DNA of 64,000 nt from Paraburkholderia ginsengiterrae (GTDB lineage Bacteria; Pseudomonadota; Gammaproteobacteria; Burkholderiales; Burkholderiaceae): NCBI RefSeq assembly GCF_001645125.1, contig NZ_LXKA01000309.1, positions 1 through 64,000 on the forward strand. The letters are read 5' to 3'. The first letter of the stretch is position 1. Each line of letters begins with the position of its first letter. Below are positions 19,109 to 31,687 of this stretch, piece by piece. A program made the position numbers and the translations under genes. Below the pieces are notes generated by a model. That model did not search any database. It was not told the DNA's origin and worked only from the letters and a program-made list of their open reading frames with translations.

Positions 19109-20223
19109 CGGCTCTGCCGCAACGCACGCTGATGGTGATGGCCGGCGGCACCGGGGGACACGTGTTCCCGGGGCTCGCGGTCGCTCATCTGATGCAGGCG
19201 TGGGGCTGGAAGGTCGTCTGGCTCGGCAACCCGGCGGGCATGGAAGCGACGCTCGTGCCCAAGCACGGCATCCCGATGGAATATGTGCGCTTTGGCGGGT
19301 TGCGCGGCAAGGGCCTGAAAACCAAGCTGATGCTGCCGCTGAATCTGCTGCGCGCCTGCACGCAAAGCCTGAGCGTGCTGCGTCGCGTGAAGCCGGACGT
19401 CGTGCTTGGCATGGGCGGCTACATCACGTTTCCGGCCGGCCTGATGACCGCGTTGAGCGGACGGCCGCTGGTATTGCATGAACAGAATTCGATTGCGGGC
19501 CTCGCGAACAAAGTGCTCGCGAAAGTCGCCAAACGCGTGCTGGTTGCGTTCCCGGATGCACTGCCGGATAGCGAATGGACCGGAAATCCGATTCGTGCGG
19601 AACTTGCGCGCGCCGCGGCACCCAAAGCACGCTACGCGCAACGCAGTGGTCCGCTGAATGTGCTGGTCGTGGGCGGTAGTCTGGGCGCGGCGGCGTTGAA
19701 TGAAGTGGTGCCGCGCGCGGTGGCTTTGCTCGCGCCGGGCGAACGGCCGCGCATCGTGCATCAGGCAGGCGCCAAACATATCGACGCGCTGCGCGAGAAC
19801 TACGCGGCAGCGGGTCTGCAAACCGGCGCCGATGTCGAACTCGTGCCGTTCATCGACGACATGACGAGTGCCTACGCGAACGCGGATCTGGTGATTTGCC
19901 GCTCGGGAGCGATGACGGTATCGGAGATTTCAGCGGTAGGGGTGGCGGCGTACTTCGTGCCGTTCCCGTATGCCGTAGACGATCATCAAACTACTAATGC
20001 AGCGTTTCTCGCCGGCAACGGCGCGGCGCTGGTCGTGCAGCAACGCGACTTGTCGGCGCAAACCCTCGCCGACTGGTTGCGCAGCCAGACGCGGGAGACC
20101 CTCGCGGAGATGGCGGAGCGTTCGCGCTCGCTCGCGAAACCCGACGCCACGGAACAGGTCGCACAGATCTGCGCGGCCGTGGCGGGTTCGATTTCGGGCG
20201 CGAGCCCAGAAGGAAAGCAATGA
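19105..20223 (+). CDS. murG: UDP-GlcNAc:lipid I N-acetylglucosaminyltransferase MurG
   Basis: This 372-residue GT-B glycosyltransferase (family GT28) turns lipid I into lipid II on the inner face of the membrane. The N-terminal glycine-rich loop is [15 protein letters not shown] (about 13-27). Other conserved stretches are [37 protein letters not shown] and the UDP-GlcNAc site [14 protein letters not shown]. It is coupled by ATGA overlaps to ftsW and murC. Confidence 0.96.
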   Translation: MTALPQRTLMVMAGGTGGHVFPGLAVAHLMQAWGWKVVWLGNPAGMEATLVPKHGIPMEYVRFGGLRGKGLKTKLMLPLNLLRACTQSLSVLRRVKPDVVLGMGGYITFPAGLMTALSGRPLVLHEQNSIAGLANKVLAKVAKRVLVAFPDALPDSEWTGNPIRAELARAAAPKARYAQRSGPLNVLVVGGSLGAAALNEVVPRAVALLAPGERPRIVHQAGAKHIDALRENYAAAGLQTGADVELVPFIDDMTSAYANADLVICRSGAMTVSEISAVGVAAYFVPFPYAVDDHQTTNAAFLAGNGAALVVQQRDLSAQTLADWLRSQTRETLAEMAERSRSLAKPDATEQVAQICAAVAGSISGASPEGKQ

Positions 20224-21623
20224 AACACATCGTCAAACACATTCACTTTGTCGGCATCGGCGGTGTCGGTATGAGCGGCATCGCCGAGGTGCTGGTCAAT
20301 CTCGGCTATCAGGTGAGCGGCTCGGATCTGTCGAGCAACGCGATTACCGACCGCCTCGCCGCACTCGGCGCGCGGATCTCGATCGGTCACGCGGCGGAGA
20401 ACATCGAAGGCGCGAACGCGGTCGTCGTCTCGACAGCAGTGCGCAGCGACAACCCGGAAGTGCTGGCCGCGCGTCATCGCCGCATTCCGATCGTGCCGCG
20501 CGCGGTGATGCTCGCGGAATTGATGCGGCTGAAGCAGGGCATTGCGATTGCCGGCACGCACGGCAAGACCACGACCACCTCGCTGGTGGCGAGCGTGCTG
20601 GCGGCGGGCGGTCTTGATCCGACTTTCGTGATCGGCGGCCGGCTGATCAGCGCGGGCGCGAATGCGCGCCTGGGCACGGGCGACTTTATCGTCGCCGAGG
20701 CGGACGAGTCGGATGCGTCGTTCCTGAATCTGTTCCCGGTGATCGAAGTCATCACGAACATCGACGCCGATCATATGGACACCTACGGCCACGATTTTGC
20801 GCGGCTCAAGCAGGCGTTCATCGAATTCACGCACCGTCTGCCGTTCTACGGTATCGCGGTGCTGTGCGTGGACGATCCGAACGTGAAGGAGATCCTGCCG
20901 TTCGTGTCGAAGCCGATCATCCGCTACGGTTTCGCGCCGGATGCGCAGGTGCGCGCGGTCAACGTTCAAGCGCACGAAGGCAAGATGCATTTCACGGCAA
21001 TGCGCGAAGACGCGGCGCCGCTCGACATCGTGCTGAACCTGCCGGGCGAGCACAACGTGCAGAACGCCCTGGCCGCAATTGCAATTGCGACTGAACTTGA
21101 AGTGAAAGATGCCGATATCCAGCGAGCGCTGGCGGATTTCAACGGAGTAGGCCGGCGCTTTCAGCGTTACGGCGAAGTGCCTGTGATCGCAGAAGGCAAA
21201 GCGGCGGGCACGTACACGCTGGTTGACGACTACGGCCATCACCCGGTCGAAATGGCCGCCACGGTGGCGGCCGCGAGAGGCGCATTTCCTGGCCGCCGCC
21301 TGGTGCTGGCGTTCCAGCCGCACCGTTTCACGCGTACGCGTGACTGCTTCGAAGATTTTGTGAAAGTGCTGTCGACCGTCGACGCGCTCGTGCTGACCGA
21401 AGTCTATTCGGCAGGCGAAGCGCCGATCGTCGCCGCGGACGGCCGTGCTCTCGCGCGCGCATTGCGCGTGGCGGGCAAGGTCGAGCCGGTGTTTGTCGAT
21501 ACGGTGGATGAAGTGCCGGACGCGCTCTCAGCAGTGGTGCGCGACGGCGATGTGGTGATCACGATGGGCGCGGGTTCGATCGGCGGTGTGCCGGGTCGCC
21601 TTGCGCAGGAAACGAAGGTGTGA
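20220..21623 (+). CDS. murC: UDP-N-acetylmuramate:L-alanine ligase MurC
   Basis: This 467-residue Mur ligase adds L-Ala to UDP-MurNAc, the first stem-peptide step. It has the N-terminal Rossmann motif [17 protein letters not shown], the P-loop [11 protein letters not shown] (about 110-120), then [13 protein letters not shown] and the C-terminal [13 protein letters not shown]. Length is typical. The gene starts in an ATGA overlap with murG and stops one base before the ddl start codon. Confidence 0.96.
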   Translation: MKHIVKHIHFVGIGGVGMSGIAEVLVNLGYQVSGSDLSSNAITDRLAALGARISIGHAAENIEGANAVVVSTAVRSDNPEVLAARHRRIPIVPRAVMLAELMRLKQGIAIAGTHGKTTTTSLVASVLAAGGLDPTFVIGGRLISAGANARLGTGDFIVAEADESDASFLNLFPVIEVITNIDADHMDTYGHDFARLKQAFIEFTHRLPFYGIAVLCVDDPNVKEILPFVSKPIIRYGFAPDAQVRAVNVQAHEGKMHFTAMREDAAPLDIVLNLPGEHNVQNALAAIAIATELEVKDADIQRALADFNGVGRRFQRYGEVPVIAEGKAAGTYTLVDDYGHHPVEMAATVAAARGAFPGRRLVLAFQPHRFTRTRDCFEDFVKVLSTVDALVLTEVYSAGEAPIVAADGRALARALRVAGKVEPVFVDTVDEVPDALSAVVRDGDVVITMGAGSIGGVPGRLAQETKV

Positions 21624-21624
21624 C

Positions 21625-22578
21625 ATGAGCAGCACAAAAACGGATCAACGCGCTAAACAATTCGGCAAGGTGGCGGTGCTGCTCGGCGGCAATTCCGCCG
21701 AGCGCGAGGTGTCGCTCAATTCCGGGCGCCTGGTATTGCAAGGTCTGCGCGACGCCGGCGTCGACGCGCATCCGTTCGATCCGGCGGAACGTCCGCTCGC
21801 CGCGTTGAAGGAAGAAGGTTTCGTGCGTGCGTTCAATGCGCTGCATGGCGGCTACGGCGAGAACGGCCAGATCCAGGGCGCGCTCGACTTCTACGGCATC
21901 CGTTACACGGGTAGCGGCGTGCTGGGCTCGGCGCCGGGGCTGGATAAATTCCGCACCAAGCTCGTGTGGCAGCAGCTCGGTATTCCGACACCGTCGTTCG
22001 AAGCGGTGCTGCGCGGCGACGATTACGAAGCGCGCGCCAAGGACATCGTCGCGAAGCTCGGCTTGCCGCTTTTCGTGAAGCCGGCGAGCGAAGGGTCGAG
22101 CGTTGCGGTGATCAAGGTGAAGAGTGCCGACGCGCTGCCCGCGGCGCTGCTCGAAGCGGTCAAGTACGACAAGATCGTGGTGGTGGAAAAGAGCATCGAA
22201 GGCGGTGGCGAATACACCGCGTGCATCGCCGGCGATCTTGATCTGCCGGTGATCCGCATCGTGCCGGCCGGCGAGTTCTACGACTACCACGCGAAGTACA
22301 TCGCGAACGACACGCAATACCTGATCCCGTGCGGTCTGGCGGCAGACGTTGAAGCACGCCTGAAAGTGCTGGCGCGCCGTGCCTTCGACGTGCTCGGCTG
22401 TACCGACTGGGGCCGCGCCGATTTCATGCTCGACGCGGACGGCAACCCGTATTTCCTCGAAGTGAACACGGCGCCTGGCATGACCGATCACTCGCTGCCG
22501 CCGAAAGCGGCGCGCGCGGTCGGCATCAGCTATCAGGAACTGGTGGTCGGCGTCCTGGCGCTGACGCTGAAGGATTAA
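21625..22578 (+). CDS. ddl: D-alanine-D-alanine ligase Ddl
   Basis: This 317-residue ATP-grasp enzyme joins two D-alanines for MurF. Conserved stretches are [17 protein letters not shown] at the N-terminus, [30 protein letters not shown] and [18 protein letters not shown], which holds the Mg/ATP ligands. The frame opens at 21586 inside murC, but the ATG at 21625 ([12 protein letters not shown]) with AAGGTG before it is chosen. ftsQ follows after 36 bases. Being inside the dcw cluster it corresponds to DdlB. Confidence 0.95.
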   Translation: MSSTKTDQRAKQFGKVAVLLGGNSAEREVSLNSGRLVLQGLRDAGVDAHPFDPAERPLAALKEEGFVRAFNALHGGYGENGQIQGALDFYGIRYTGSGVLGSAPGLDKFRTKLVWQQLGIPTPSFEAVLRGDDYEARAKDIVAKLGLPLFVKPASEGSSVAVIKVKSADALPAALLEAVKYDKIVVVEKSIEGGGEYTACIAGDLDLPVIRIVPAGEFYDYHAKYIANDTQYLIPCGLAADVEARLKVLARRAFDVLGCTDWGRADFMLDADGNPYFLEVNTAPGMTDHSLPPKAARAVGISYQELVVGVLALTLKD

Positions 22579-22614
22579 CGGCAGGACTAACCGGGGCGAC
22601 CCGAAAGCAACACC

Positions 22615-23367
22615 ATGTGGAACAACGTTCGCCAGCTCAATTTCGCCGCCAACGCATTGCATGCGTTGCTGGTGCTCGTGCTGCTGGCGGCGGGCGGTTA
22701 CTGGCTGATCCAGCGCCCGAATTTCGCGCTGCGCGAAATCCAGATCGACGGCGACACCGAGCACATCAATTCGCCGACGGTGCGTGCCGGCGTAGTGGGA
22801 CGGTTGAAAGGCAACTTTTTCACGGTGGACCTCGACGTCGCGCGCCAGGCGTTCGAGCAGATGCCGTGGGTGCGGCATGCCAGCGTGCGGCGAGTCTGGC
22901 CGAATGCACTGGCTGTCACGCTCGAGGAGTACAAACCGCTGGGAACGTGGGGCAGCGATCAGCTGGTGAGCGTCGACGGCGAGCTGTTCACGGCGAATCA
23001 GGGCGAGCTCGAAGAGGATCTGCCCGCGTTCGACGGCCCCGACGGTACGGCAAAAGAGGTGGTCGCGCGTTATCACGACTTCCAGAAATGGTTTGCGCCG
23101 TTGGGCGCGACGCCCGAAGAAGTGACGCTGTCGCCGCGGTATGCGTGGACAGTGAAGCTCTCGAACGGCACGCAGGTGGAACTTGGGCGCGAACGCAATC
23201 AGGACACGCTGCTCGATCGGAGCAAGCGTCTGACCGCGGCGTGGAACGCAGTGACGCAACGATGGGGAAAGGATATCGAGAATGCGGACTTGCGCTATCC
23301 GAACGGTTTCGCGATTCGGGCCGCTGGCATGCGCTTTATCAGCGAGCCCGACAAAGGCAAGAAGTAA
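22615..23367 (+). CDS. ftsQ: Cell division protein FtsQ
   Basis: This 250-residue bitopic membrane protein has a short cytoplasmic N-terminus, a membrane helix (ALHALLVLVLLAAGGYWLI, about 14-32), a POTRA domain (FALREIQIDGDTEHINSPTVR) and a C-terminal beta domain (SPRYAWTVKLSNGTQVELGRE). FtsQ anchors the FtsQLB complex and links early to late divisome proteins. It lies between ddl and ftsA, the canonical position. Confidence 0.94.
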   Translation: MWNNVRQLNFAANALHALLVLVLLAAGGYWLIQRPNFALREIQIDGDTEHINSPTVRAGVVGRLKGNFFTVDLDVARQAFEQMPWVRHASVRRVWPNALAVTLEEYKPLGTWGSDQLVSVDGELFTANQGELEEDLPAFDGPDGTAKEVVARYHDFQKWFAPLGATPEEVTLSPRYAWTVKLSNGTQVELGRERNQDTLLDRSKRLTAAWNAVTQRWGKDIENADLRYPNGFAIRAAGMRFISEPDKGKK

Positions 23368-23394
23368 ACGGACATCACACGCAATGAGCACGCT

Positions 23395-24627
23395 ATGAGT
23401 AAAGACTATAAAGATCTGCTGGTCGCCCTCGACATCGGGACGTCGAAGGTCGTGGCCATCGTCGCTGAGTTGAAGGGCGAGGGTCACTACGAGGTGATCG
23501 GCCTCGGCCAGAGCGAATCGAAGGGGCTCAAGAAAGGCGTGGTGGTGAACATCGAAGCCACCGTGCAGTCCATTCAGCGCGCGCTCGAGGAAGCCGAGCT
23601 GATGGCCGACTGCAAGATCACCAACGTATTTACCGGGATCGCCGGCAGCCATATCCGCAGCTTCAATTCGAGCGGCATGGTGGCGATCAAGGAAAAAGAA
23701 GTTACGCAGACGGACGTGGCGCGCGTGATCGAAACGGCGAAGGCGATCAACATCCCGACCGATCAGCAGGTGCTGCACATCCTGACGCAGGAATTCATCA
23801 TCGACGGTCAGGAAGATGTGCGCGAGCCGATCGGCATGAGCGGCATTCGTCTGGAAGTGAAGGTGCATATCGTCACGGGCGCGGTCAGCGCGGCGCAGAA
23901 CATCGTCAAGTGCGTGCGCCGTTGCGGGCTCGAAGTGAACGATCTGATCCTGCAGCCGCTGGCGTCGTCGCTGGCGGTGCTGACGGAAGACGAAAAAGAA
24001 CTCGGCGTCGTGCTGGTCGACATCGGCGGTGGCACGACGGACATTGCGATTTTCAGCGAAGGCGCGATCCGTCACACGGCGGTGATTCCGATCGCCGGCG
24101 ACCAGATCACGAGCGACATCGCCATGGCGCTGAGCACGCCGACGCCGGACGCGGAAGACATCAAGGTGGACTACGGCATCGCCAAGCAGGCGCTCGCCGA
24201 TCCGGACGAAATGATCGAAGTGCCGGGGCTGGGCGAGCGCGGTCCGCGCACGCTGTCGCGCCAGGCGCTGGCGGCGGTGGTCGAGCCGCGTGTCGAAGAA
24301 CTGTTTTCGCTCGTGCAGCAGGTGGTGCGCGAGTCGGGTTACGAGGAGCTGCTGAGCTCCGGCGTGGTGCTGACCGGCGGCGCGTCGATGATGCTCGGCA
24401 TGGTCGAACTGGGTGAAGACATTTTCCTGAAGCCGGTGCGCATCGGCGTGCCGGAATACGCGGGCGGTCTCGCCGATGTGGTGCGCAATCCGCGCTACTC
24501 GACGGCGATGGGGCTGCTCGTCGAAGGACGTTCGCAACGCATGCGCGGCCGCAAGGTCGCCGTGCAGTCGGGGTCGATGGGACAGGTCTTCACGCGCATG
24601 AAGGACTGGTTCCTCGGCAACTTCTAA
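23395..24627 (+). CDS. ftsA: Cell division protein FtsA
   Basis: This 410-residue actin-like ATPase tethers FtsZ filaments to the membrane. The phosphate loops are VALDIGTSKVVAIV (about 10-23) and VDIGGGTTDIAIF (about 208-220), with the adenosine motif LTGGASMMLGM (about 325-335). The C-terminal GQVFTRMKDWFLGNF is the amphipathic membrane-targeting helix. A ribosome site is weak here (GAGCACGCT before ATG). ftsZ starts 113 bases later. Confidence 0.96.
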   Translation: MSKDYKDLLVALDIGTSKVVAIVAELKGEGHYEVIGLGQSESKGLKKGVVVNIEATVQSIQRALEEAELMADCKITNVFTGIAGSHIRSFNSSGMVAIKEKEVTQTDVARVIETAKAINIPTDQQVLHILTQEFIIDGQEDVREPIGMSGIRLEVKVHIVTGAVSAAQNIVKCVRRCGLEVNDLILQPLASSLAVLTEDEKELGVVLVDIGGGTTDIAIFSEGAIRHTAVIPIAGDQITSDIAMALSTPTPDAEDIKVDYGIAKQALADPDEMIEVPGLGERGPRTLSRQALAAVVEPRVEELFSLVQQVVRESGYEELLSSGVVLTGGASMMLGMVELGEDIFLKPVRIGVPEYAGGLADVVRNPRYSTAMGLLVEGRSQRMRGRKVAVQSGSMGQVFTRMKDWFLGNF

Positions 24628-24740
24628 CGGTTTCGAAAAATACGCGCTGGTGCCGGCGGCTGGCGCGCGACAGGGGGTTGCCCGATCTCCTGCCGAATAA
24701 CGGCCGAGTGGCTGTAATTTTTTATCTTGACGGAGGCAAC

Positions 24741-25937
24741 ATGGAATTCCAGATGCTGGAAACCGAAACGAACGGCACCATCATCAAGGTGGTCGGAGTA
24801 GGTGGCGCTGGCGGCAATGCCGTCCAGCACATGATCAACAAAGGCGTGCAAGGCGTCGACTTCATCGTGATGAACACGGATGCGCAGGCTCTGTCGCGTT
24901 CGCGCGCCACCGCGGTGATCCAGCTCGGCAACACGGGTCTGGGCGCCGGTGCCAAGCCGGAAATGGGTCGAGCCGCCGCGGAAGAAGCACGTGAGCGCAT
25001 TGCCGACGCACTGCTCGGCGCCCACATGGTCTTCATCACGGCCGGCATGGGCGGCGGCACGGGCACGGGCGCAGCGCCGGTGGTCGCGCAGATCGCCAAG
25101 GAAATGGGTATCTTGACCGTTGGCGTGGTCAGCAAGCCGTTCGAATTCGAAGGCGGCAAGCGCATGCGCGTGGCGGAAGCAGGTTCGCAGCAACTGGAGG
25201 ATCACGTCGACTCGCTGATCGTCGTTCTGAACGACAAGCTGTTCGAGGTGATGGGCGATGACGCCGAGATGGACAAGTGCTTCCAGTGCGCAGACGACGT
25301 TCTGAACAACGCAGTTGCCGGCATCGCGGAAATCATCAATGTCGACGGTCTGGTGAACGTCGACTTCGAAGACGTGAAGACGGTGATGGGCGAGCAGGGC
25401 AAGGCAATGATGGGCACGGCGACGGTTGCCGGCGTCGATCGCGCGCGTCTGGCTGCCGAGCAGGCTGTCGCCAGCCCGCTGCTGGAAGGCGTGGATCTGT
25501 CGGGTGCGCGCGGCGTGCTGGTCAACATCACGTCGAGCCGTTCGCTGCGTCTGTCGGAAACGCGCGAAGTGATGAACACCATCAAGAGCTACGCTGCTGA
25601 AGACGCGACCGTGATTTTCGGCGCGGTGTACGACGATGCAATGGGGGACGCGCTGCGCGTGACGGTCGTGGCAACGGGTCTGGGCCGCGCGGCGAAGAAG
25701 CAGCAATCGGCACCGATGACGCTGCTGCGCACCGGCACCGACAATCAGCCGATCAGCACGATGCAGCACGCTGCCTACGCGCCGTCGCACGCCAGCACCG
25801 CCGACTACGGCGCGCTGGACACGCCGGCTGTGTGGCGCACGTCGCGCGATACGGCGGCTTCGCACGTGCAGGCGCTGCAGGAAAAGGGCGTCGATACGTA
25901 CGACATTCCGGCATTCCTGCGCAAGCAGGCGGACTGA
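24741..25937 (+). CDS. ftsZ: Cell division GTPase FtsZ
   Basis: This 398-residue tubulin homologue forms the Z ring. Motifs are GVGGAGGNAV (about 20-29), the tubulin signature GGGTGTGAAP (about 104-113) and NVDFEDVKTVM, the T7/synergy loop region. After a variable linker (about 320-385) comes the conserved C-terminal peptide DIPAFLRKQ, which binds FtsA, ZipA and other partners. The frame opens at 24678, but ATG 24741 with GGAGG at 24732-24736 is chosen. A candidate terminator follows immediately. Confidence 0.97.
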   Translation: MEFQMLETETNGTIIKVVGVGGAGGNAVQHMINKGVQGVDFIVMNTDAQALSRSRATAVIQLGNTGLGAGAKPEMGRAAAEEARERIADALLGAHMVFITAGMGGGTGTGAAPVVAQIAKEMGILTVGVVSKPFEFEGGKRMRVAEAGSQQLEDHVDSLIVVLNDKLFEVMGDDAEMDKCFQCADDVLNNAVAGIAEIINVDGLVNVDFEDVKTVMGEQGKAMMGTATVAGVDRARLAAEQAVASPLLEGVDLSGARGVLVNITSSRSLRLSETREVMNTIKSYAAEDATVIFGAVYDDAMGDALRVTVVATGLGRAAKKQQSAPMTLLRTGTDNQPISTMQHAAYAPSHASTADYGALDTPAVWRTSRDTAASHVQALQEKGVDTYDIPAFLRKQAD

Positions 25938-25973
25938 GCGCACGAGCAGGCTTTCGCTGCCGCGCTGTTTTTT
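25937..25973 (+). terminator. Candidate ftsZ (dcw cluster) terminator
   Basis: An interrupted stem made of AGCGC/GCGCT (25937-25941 and 25962-25966) and GCAG/CTGC is followed by G and six Ts (25968-25973). The left arm overlaps the ftsZ stop codon. The stem is imperfect, so strength is uncertain. Confidence 0.5.
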
Positions 25974-26186
25974 AGGCGCTGGCGGACGAATGCACGAGCG
26001 TGGCGGGTGAACGGCAAACAAGTCGCGTATCGTCTGATTCGCGGCAAGGACAACTGCCCTCTTCGGAAACGCGAAGCGGATTGGGCAACTGTCGCCGGAC
26101 GGTGGAGCTGTTATTAAGCTCACGCCGAATTTCACTGCGACACGACGACGTGCGAGCGTGCTTCGCATCGATGCAAAGGACTGAGC

Positions 26187-26690
26187 ATGATTCAGGCAGG
26201 TGACAAGCTGCCCGACGCAACGCTCTTCGAGTTGATCGAAGACGAGCGGGCGGGCTGCACGATCGGGCCAAACGGCTTCGACGTGCGCGAGCAGACGGCG
26301 GGCAAGCGCGTGGTGATCTTCGGATTGCCGGGCGCGTTCACGCCGACCTGTTCGGCCAAACATGTACCGGGTTATGTCGAGCATGCCGACGCGTTGCGCG
26401 CGCTTGGCATCGACGAGATCTGGTGCGTGTCCGTCAACGACGCGTTCGTAATGGGCGCGTGGGGACGCGATCAGCACGCCTCGGGCAAGGTGCGCATGAT
26501 GGCGGACGGCAGTGCGGCTTTCACGCGAGCGCTCGGTCTCGAGCAGGATTTGTCGGCGCGCGGCATGGGGATCCGTTCCCAGCGCTACGCGATGGTGGTC
26601 GACGACGGCGTGGTCAAGACGTTGAACGTCGAGGCTGCCGGCAAATTCGAAGTCAGCGATGCAAGGAGTATCCTCGCTACGTTGAGCTAG
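26187..26690 (+). CDS. Peroxiredoxin (Prx5-like family)
   Basis: This 167-residue cytoplasmic thiol peroxidase reduces H2O2 and organic peroxides. The Prx active site is FGLPGAFTPTCSAKHVPGY, with the peroxidatic Cys at 55 and the Thr three residues before it. FTPTCSxxHxPGY is typical of the Prx5 group. Cys24 and Cys80 are also present, and neither is clearly a resolving cysteine. The GVVKTLNVEAAGKFEVSDA tail is also typical. The gene lies between ftsZ and lpxC, with 249 bases before it. The reducing partner (glutaredoxin or thioredoxin) is not visible. Confidence 0.88.
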   Translation: MIQAGDKLPDATLFELIEDERAGCTIGPNGFDVREQTAGKRVVIFGLPGAFTPTCSAKHVPGYVEHADALRALGIDEIWCVSVNDAFVMGAWGRDQHASGKVRMMADGSAAFTRALGLEQDLSARGMGIRSQRYAMVVDDGVVKTLNVEAAGKFEVSDARSILATLS

Positions 26691-26786
26691 TCACATTCGC
26701 GTCGTAACCTTCGCATCGGGCATTCATGCGGCACGCGTTGTGCCCGGGCAACGGTCAATAAGACGCTTTTGTGACAGGCCGTTACG

Positions 26787-26850
26787 CGGGCCGATGACCG
26801 GAAACGCCTCCGTTCCGGGGCATCGGCCCGTCACGCTTTCCCTGACGGGC
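26787..26850 (+). other. Two overlapping, mutually exclusive hairpins before lpxC
   Basis: Hairpin 1 pairs CGGGCCGATG (26787-26796) with CATCGGCCCG (26821-26830), with an inner CCGGAA/TTCCGG stem. Hairpin 2 pairs GCCCGTCA (26826-26833) with TGACGGGC (26843-26850). They share 26826-26830, so an RNA can form only one at a time. No T run follows. They lie upstream of the likely lpxC -10, so they would sit in a read-through transcript from the peroxiredoxin gene. Confidence 0.5.
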
Positions 26851-26917
26851 GCCCAGAGGTAATGCAGCGAAACAGATTGATACGTTCCGTGCAACAACGC
26901 TCCCCAGGGTATTGGAG

Positions 26918-26923
26918 TATAAT
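26918..26923 (+). promoter_or_regulatory. Likely -10 box for lpxC
   Basis: A perfect TATAAT lies 56 bases before the lpxC start in an AT-richer patch. No good -35 is found at 16-18 bases, so the promoter may be weak or activator-dependent. Confidence 0.4.
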
Positions 26924-26979
26924 TCGCGCTATGGAATAAAAAGTCCCGATTGGGATTTTCAATCGAATAGAAGATCACC

Positions 26980-27897
26980 ATGTTGAAGCAGCGCACTATT
27001 AAGCAAATCGTCAAGACAGTCGGCATCGGCCTGCACTCCGGCCGTAAAGTCGAACTGACGCTCCGTCCGGCCGGGCCGGATACGGGCATCGTGTTTTCGC
27101 GCGTGGACTTAGCCACGCCGGTGGACATTCCTGCGTCGGCGATGGCGATTGGCGATACGCGTCTGGCTTCCGTGTTGCAGAAAGACGGCGCGCGCGTTTC
27201 GACTATCGAGCATCTGATGTCCGCCTGCGCCGGTCTTGGCATCGACAACCTGTATGTCGACGTCACCGCTGAAGAAATCCCGATCATGGACGGCAGCGCC
27301 GGTTCATTCGTGTTTCTGATTCAATCGGCGGGGATCGAAGAGCAGAACGCAGCAAAGAAGTTCATCAAGGTCACCAAGCCGGTCGAAATTCGCGACGGCG
27401 ACAAGTTCGCCCGTCTCGATCCGTACTTCGGCTTCAAGCTCAAATTCACGATCGACTTCCGCCACCCGGCGGTGGACAAGACCGGCCAGGCGCTGGAAGT
27501 GGATTTCGCCAATACGTCGTACGTGCGTGAAATCGCGCGTGCGCGCACCTTCGGTTTCGCGCACGAAGTGGAAATGATGCGTGAACTGGGTCTGGCGCGC
27601 GGCGGCAGCATGGACAACGCGATCGTGCTCGACGAATACCGCATTCTGAATAACGACGGCCTGCGCTACGACGACGAGTTCGTGAAGCACAAGATGCTGG
27701 ACGCCATTGGCGACCTGTATGTGGTCGGCCATCCGTTGCTGGCTTCGTACACCGCGTACAAGTCGGGCCACGGCCTGAACAACGCGCTGCTGCGCGAATT
27801 GCTGGCGCACGAAGACTCGTACGAAATCGTCACCTTCGACGACACGCAGAAGGCGCCGCGCGGCTTCGCATTCGACACGCAGACGGCTTTTGCCTAA
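26980..27897 (+). CDS. lpxC: UDP-3-O-acyl-N-acetylglucosamine deacetylase LpxC
   Basis: This 305-residue zinc deacetylase catalyses the committed step of lipid A synthesis in the cytoplasm. Zinc ligands are His78 in [14 protein letters not shown], and His237 and Asp241 in [18 protein letters not shown]. The catalytic His is in [19 protein letters not shown] and [14 protein letters not shown] are also conserved. Length matches E. coli LpxC (305). A strong terminator follows at 27931. In other bacteria LpxC is controlled by FtsH proteolysis; a hydrophobic degron is not obvious at this C-terminus. Confidence 0.96.
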   Translation: MLKQRTIKQIVKTVGIGLHSGRKVELTLRPAGPDTGIVFSRVDLATPVDIPASAMAIGDTRLASVLQKDGARVSTIEHLMSACAGLGIDNLYVDVTAEEIPIMDGSAGSFVFLIQSAGIEEQNAAKKFIKVTKPVEIRDGDKFARLDPYFGFKLKFTIDFRHPAVDKTGQALEVDFANTSYVREIARARTFGFAHEVEMMRELGLARGGSMDNAIVLDEYRILNNDGLRYDDEFVKHKMLDAIGDLYVVGHPLLASYTAYKSGHGLNNALLRELLAHEDSYEIVTFDDTQKAPRGFAFDTQTAFA

Positions 27898-27930
27898 CGC
27901 TTTGGGTGAGACTTCCCCAAGAAGCATGTG

Positions 27931-27959
27931 AAAAACGGCCCATCAGGGCCGTTTTTTTT
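27931..27959. terminator. lpxC terminator (probably bidirectional)
   Basis: The arms AAAAACGGCCC and GGGCCGTTTTTTTT flank an ATCA loop 33 bases after lpxC. The A run on the left makes it work on - too, ending the convergent DUF721 gene whose stop is at 27963. Confidence 0.92.
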
Positions 27960-27962
27960 CGT

Positions 27963-28445
27963 TCAGCGATTTCTCCGGTGCCGGGCGGCCATTTTCGCCA
28001 ACGCTTCCTGCAACGGCGACGGCGCGAGCGATTCGCTCAGCGCATGGAGCGCGTCTGCGCCGGCCGGCGTCATGCGGGCCTGCTTGACGGGCGGTGGCGC
28101 TTTGGCGGGCTGAGGCCGCACGCGGATTCGCAGCGCGTTGACCGGCCAGCCGCGCTGCTGCAGATCCGCCAGCAAGCGCGGCTCGAGATGCCGCAGCCGT
28201 GCCGCCAGCGCATTGTGGCCGGCAAACAGCGCGAGCACGCCCTCCTTGATGAAGCCAGGCTCCACGCTGGTTGCCAGATAGTCGGGCAGCAGCACCCGCA
28301 GATCCTTCTCCAGCGCCGCAATCTGCTCGACACCCGCGCGCAGGGCCGCGTACGCGTCCGTGCGATTGAGCACTTCGGCGACGGGTTGCGGGCGGCGCGC
28401 CTTGAACTGCTGGGGCGGCCTTGAAAAGGAAGAAAAACGGCTCAT
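27963..28445 (-). CDS. DUF721 protein, DciA-like helicase-loading factor
   Basis: This 160-residue protein has the DUF721 N-terminal fold: VAEVLNRTDAYAALRAGVEQI, then LPDYLATSVEPGFIKEGVLALFAGHNALAARLRHLEPRL. DUF721 includes DciA, which loads the replicative helicase DnaB in bacteria lacking DnaC; that role here is inferred. The C-terminal tail is Ala/Pro/Arg-rich (RVRPQPAKAPPPVKQ) and ends in basic AARHRRNR. The frame opens further upstream, but MSRFSSFSRPPQQFKARRP at 28445 is the likely start. It is convergent with lpxC and divergent from secA, an arrangement common near secA in proteobacteria. Confidence 0.75.
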   Translation of the reverse strand: MSRFSSFSRPPQQFKARRPQPVAEVLNRTDAYAALRAGVEQIAALEKDLRVLLPDYLATSVEPGFIKEGVLALFAGHNALAARLRHLEPRLLADLQQRGWPVNALRIRVRPQPAKAPPPVKQARMTPAGADALHALSESLAPSPLQEALAKMAARHRRNR

Positions 28446-28736
28446 GTTCGCTGGTAACGGCGCGATCGCACACCATGCGCGTTCACGCCGGGATTGTACC
28501 GCGCGGGATGCACGCGGGCGCGCCCCAATGCGGCTTGCCAAACGGCACCGGGGCGGCCTTCCGCTGCACTGCCGCCGTCGCGCCTCTGACACAGGCGCGG
28601 TCGGGGGCGCGTGCTAAAATGCGCGATTCGAATTCACTCTTGGACTAAGCCGCCGAGGCTCTTCTGACCCCGGAGCGCACGTGCACGAAACTGCACGCCG
28701 CGACCCAGCCGAAGCCGCGACGCAGACACCGATCCG

Positions 28737-31535
<2,799 letters not shown>

Positions 31536-31540
31536 TGCCG

Positions 31541-31570
31541 AAGGCGGCGCGCTTTCCGGTGCGCCGCCTT
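31541..31570 (+). terminator. Possible secA terminator hairpin
   Basis: A perfect 10-bp stem AAGGCGGCGC / GCGCCGCCTT has a 10-base loop and starts 5 bases after the secA stop. It is followed by GGTATTGCG with no T tract. Confidence 0.5.
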
Positions 31571-31687
31571 GGTATTGCGTAACACGTTGCTTTGATTTCG
31601 CGGTGGCTCGGCAATTCGCCTGAGCCGCCAGTTTCCGTCTCCCTCAATGCCGGCGCCTGCCGGCATTTTCTTCGACAGGTCGCGACC

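Noticed and set aside
21559-24537. 992-codon open frame on - across ddl-ftsQ-ftsA
   Set aside because: It is antisense to three clear genes, its product is rich in Arg/His/Asp with no domain, and long antisense frames are expected at this GC bias.
28446-28736. secM-like arrest peptide gene before secA
   Set aside because: No open frame with a signal peptide and a C-terminal arrest motif is present.
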